A stretch of 26,053 bases of DNA from an uncultured Eubacterium sp. (GTDB lineage: Bacteria > Bacillota_A > Clostridia > Lachnospirales > Lachnospiraceae), in NCBI GenBank assembly GCA_948560485.1, contig CAOXUF010000004.1, forward strand, positions 1 to 26,053. Direction: 5' to 3'. Made by a program: the position numbers and the translations under genes. Of the stretch, positions 24,259 to 26,053 are shown piece after piece (the first letter of the stretch is position 1; every line of letters begins with the position of its first letter). The notes beneath the pieces were generated by a model. The model worked only from the letters and a program-made list of their open reading frames with translations. It made no database searches and had not been told where the DNA came from.

Positions 24259-25098
24259 ATGTATGGTTCAAATGGTTATGTTGGCAAATCTATTATTGAG
24301 AATGGGGTAAAGAATTTGTCAGGTGAAGAGAAGGTAGGAAATTTGTATTGTTTAAATGATTATGCTGAGGTATTTACGAGAGAGAGCGAGGATAAACATT
24401 TTGAGTTAGCAGAGAATATAAGTCGTTTAAATGTTTATATTGAGATGTTTGTAGGACAAGATGAGGATAAGCAGTTTGAGTTGATGAAACAACTGGTAGA
24501 TAAAGATGGTTTTACACACATGTCTTGTACAGGAAGGGGATGTGCTAAGACTGACTATTTTACAAAAGCTGGGTTAGATTATATTTTTGCTTTCACTTAT
24601 GCCATAAGAGAGGGAAGGGAGTATTGTTTACCGATTATTATGGATGTTGAGTTTGCAAAAAGACATTATATGAAAGATGGCAAGTTTGATAAGATTATTC
24701 GATTAAATGGACATAGCAATAAGAATTCGGAACTTACACCAGTTATGGATTATAATGGGAAGAAAAATGTAAAAGTACATAGAGTTTATATGAAGGAGTT
24801 GGGTTATAACATTGAAGGTTTGCAAATTGACCATTTAAGTCATTGTCAAGGTGCGATTACAGAGTTAATGCTAAGACCCTGTACTAATGATGAAAATCAA
24901 TTAAACAAGGTAGGTGTAGAGATAGAAGGTAAAAGTGACTATGAGTATAATGCACTTCAAGATTTTAGATTTTCATTTTGGATTCCTTTTCTTTGTTTTA
25001 TTCTAGGTGTTGTATCTTTTGATGATATGACAAAGTTGAAAGAGATGGAAATTGCTATAAAGAAAAAGAAATTTGCTATGAATTGGTTGTCATATTAA
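24259..25098 (+). CDS. HNH-like protein with hydrophobic C-terminal segment
   Basis: A 279-residue protein whose middle resembles phage-type HNH nucleases: VHRVYMKELGY (His about residue 175) then QIDHLSH (Asp-His) and LMLRPCTNDENQLNK, matching the H...DH...LR..T..EN pattern. The N-terminal 150 residues, with CTGRGCAKTDYF, are unrecognised. The C-terminus contains FSFWIPFLCFILGVVSF, hydrophobic enough for a membrane segment, which would be odd for a homing nuclease. The site AAGGTAGGTAGTA just before the ATG is repeated exactly before the frame at 25811. An alternative is a regulatory or phage-derived protein that has lost nuclease function. Confidence 0.55.
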   Translation: MYGSNGYVGKSIIENGVKNLSGEEKVGNLYCLNDYAEVFTRESEDKHFELAENISRLNVYIEMFVGQDEDKQFELMKQLVDKDGFTHMSCTGRGCAKTDYFTKAGLDYIFAFTYAIREGREYCLPIIMDVEFAKRHYMKDGKFDKIIRLNGHSNKNSELTPVMDYNGKKNVKVHRVYMKELGYNIEGLQIDHLSHCQGAITELMLRPCTNDENQLNKVGVEIEGKSDYEYNALQDFRFSFWIPFLCFILGVVSFDDMTKLKEMEIAIKKKKFAMNWLSY

Positions 25099-25138
25099 AC
25101 AGAGATAAATATTGTTATTCAAGACAATGTAAAAATTG

Positions 25139-25166
25139 GAGTACCTCATGGATGCGTGGGGTACTC
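25139..25166 (+). promoter_or_regulatory. Intergenic hairpin carrying GGGGTAC
   Basis: GAGTACCTCA (25139-25148) pairs with TGGGGTACTC (25157-25166) through 10 pairs including one G-U around an 8-nt loop. No T-tract follows, so it is more likely an RNA processing or binding element between the genes at 24259 and 25191 than a terminator. Confidence 0.6.
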
Positions 25167-25190
25167 ATTCAAAGAAAGGTAGGAATGTTT

Positions 25191-25766
25191 ATGTATTTAA
25201 GAAGTTTTAGTTATTCAAAGCAGTTGACAGGTGAAATGCTTAATGTATTATTTAAGGATTTAGAAGATGATAATGGAAATCTTGAGGATAACCTTAAAAA
25301 TTTTGACTATGGTTTTGAGCTGATTGAGTCTGCACTTGACGGGCGGATTTACCTTGATAAGCCATTCCATTTGCATGGCTGGGTAACAGCGTTTAAGAAT
25401 GGGAAGTATCAAGAAGAGATAGATAAGCTGAAAAGAAGGCAGTATTTCACTGATGATTATGAGGACAGTACGGGAGTAAAGCTATCATCAATTGTGGATA
25501 TGCGTGATGATTATGAGGACATCCTTGATAAGGAAGAACTGGCATATACAGTAAACGAGGTTTGTAACTTAAATAATGAGTTTAAAGCGGATATGGGGAT
25601 TGATTTTATTTTTTGTATGAGAAGGGCTGTACAGGGGATTCCTTTTGCTGTTGAGGAGATAATGAAAATTTGTGCAGAGTATAAAAGGGTTGCTGAATAT
25701 GTAAAAGTTATTTTAAGCAGCGGGGTAGAGTTCCAGACATTGTTCCCTGAGCAGATAGCTTGTTAA
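25191..25766 (+). CDS. Hypothetical protein, 191 aa
   Basis: Unrecognised soluble protein. I chose ATG 25191, 9 nt after AAAGGTAGG; ATG 25185 is too close to that site, and the frame opens further back to 25083 without support. It is acidic and mostly helical, with FDYGFELIESALDGRIYL and DDYEDILDKEEL segments and no membrane or signal sequence. It shares the AAAGGTAGG type of leader with the 24259 gene and the frame at 25811, suggesting these are one module. No function can be assigned. Confidence 0.7.
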   Translation: MYLRSFSYSKQLTGEMLNVLFKDLEDDNGNLEDNLKNFDYGFELIESALDGRIYLDKPFHLHGWVTAFKNGKYQEEIDKLKRRQYFTDDYEDSTGVKLSSIVDMRDDYEDILDKEELAYTVNEVCNLNNEFKADMGIDFIFCMRRAVQGIPFAVEEIMKICAEYKRVAEYVKVILSSGVEFQTLFPEQIAC

Positions 25767-25810
25767 TATTTTAGGTAAGAAAGTAAGTGAAAGAAGGTAG
25801 GTAGTAGCTG

Positions 25811-25909
25811 ATGAATTTAGATGGGGTACTCATATATGAATATAAAAATAAAAAGTTCATTTTAAATATAAATTCATATATCATTTCATATGATTCATCA
25901 ATTATGTAA
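25811..25909 (+). CDS. Possible 32-aa small protein
   Basis: ATG 25811 to TAA 25909, preceded by AAGGTAGGTAGTA (25794-25806), identical over 13 nt to the leader of the 24259 gene, with nearly the same spacing. The product is Asn/Lys/Ile/Tyr-rich. The frame runs through a GGGGTA and the third module-border motif. It may be a real short gene, a leader peptide or the start of a truncated gene. Confidence 0.35.
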   Translation: MNLDGVLIYEYKNKKFILNINSYIISYDSSIM

Positions 25910-25911
25910 TT
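25873..25911. repeat. Module-border motif, copy 3
   Basis: ATATGATTCATCA at 25888-25900, with ATTCATAT before and ATTATGTAATT after, as in the copies near 13559 and 18322. It would precede genes beyond the window. Confidence 0.5.
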
Positions 25912-26000
25912 GTTTTTTATTATCGTTTTTATTTTGTGAAAAATAATATGGTTAAGATAAATTGATTTTATTGATGTTATAAATTTTTTCATAATCAGGG

Positions 26001-26049
26001 GGCTGTCGCTTTAATGAATAAAGATTCGTGAAGCGGCAGTTTCATTTTT
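26001..26049 (+). terminator. Intrinsic terminator at window end
   Basis: CTGTCGCTT (26003-26011) pairs with AAGCGGCAG (26031-26039) through 9 pairs including one G-U, followed by TTTCATTTTT. The stretch 25910-26000 is AT-rich with no gene. Confidence 0.7.
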
Positions 26050-26053
26050 GCTG

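Noticed and set aside
25083..25190. N-terminal extension of the 25191 gene
   Set aside because: It would run through the hairpin at 25139-25166 and overlap the previous gene without a ribosome binding site.

Overview
The window is low-GC DNA that reads like a Firmicutes chromosome, most likely Lachnospiraceae or a close relative (inference from rpsB/tsf style, strong AGGAGG-type ribosome binding sites, T-rich intrinsic terminators and the mobile-element gene types). Every gene I accept is on the + strand.

Region 1 (1-2071) is core: rpsB and tsf (ribosomal protein S2 and elongation factor Ts), closed by an intrinsic terminator. The pyrH-frr pair that usually follows tsf in Firmicutes is absent, so accessory DNA appears to begin soon after 2071.

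Region 2 (about 2300-13520) is a defence-type island. After a small orphan gene comes an extended type I restriction-modification locus in the order hsdR, FRG-domain gene, hsdM, hsdS, EEP-family nuclease, GIY-YIG nuclease. The six genes are tightly packed behind one extended -10 promoter. A separate strong promoter then drives a 704-residue D12-class adenine methyltransferase with a DSPY motif and an overlapping small partner gene, closed by a perfect terminator.

Region 3 (about 13520-26053) is a mobile-element or surface-system block. It carries five copies of a MerR-type helix-turn-helix in three genes (one protein has three in tandem), two membrane proteins with charged cytoplasmic tails, a GS-fold amidoligase, two membrane-anchored zinc proteases with anthrax lethal factor/PPEP-type active sites, two secreted proteins sharing a domain (one extended by BspA-type leucine-rich repeats), an HD-GYP-like protein and an HNH-like protein. 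No integrase, relaxase, T4SS ATPase or attachment site is visible, so the element's edges lie outside or are unrecognised.

The most unusual nucleotide signal is the hexamer GGGGTA. I count 26 copies on the + strand and none on the - strand between 14376 and 25828, in genes and between them, against 7 in the first 13.5 kb. Other non-coding structure includes a nested 93-nt stem-loop with GGGGTAC in an internal loop, a six-copy TAGTAGTTT cluster, a 13-bp motif found at three module borders, and a terminator that contains the ribosome binding site of the next gene. My working inference is that region 3 encodes a regulated cell-surface modification and proteolysis system with its own family of small DNA-binding proteins.
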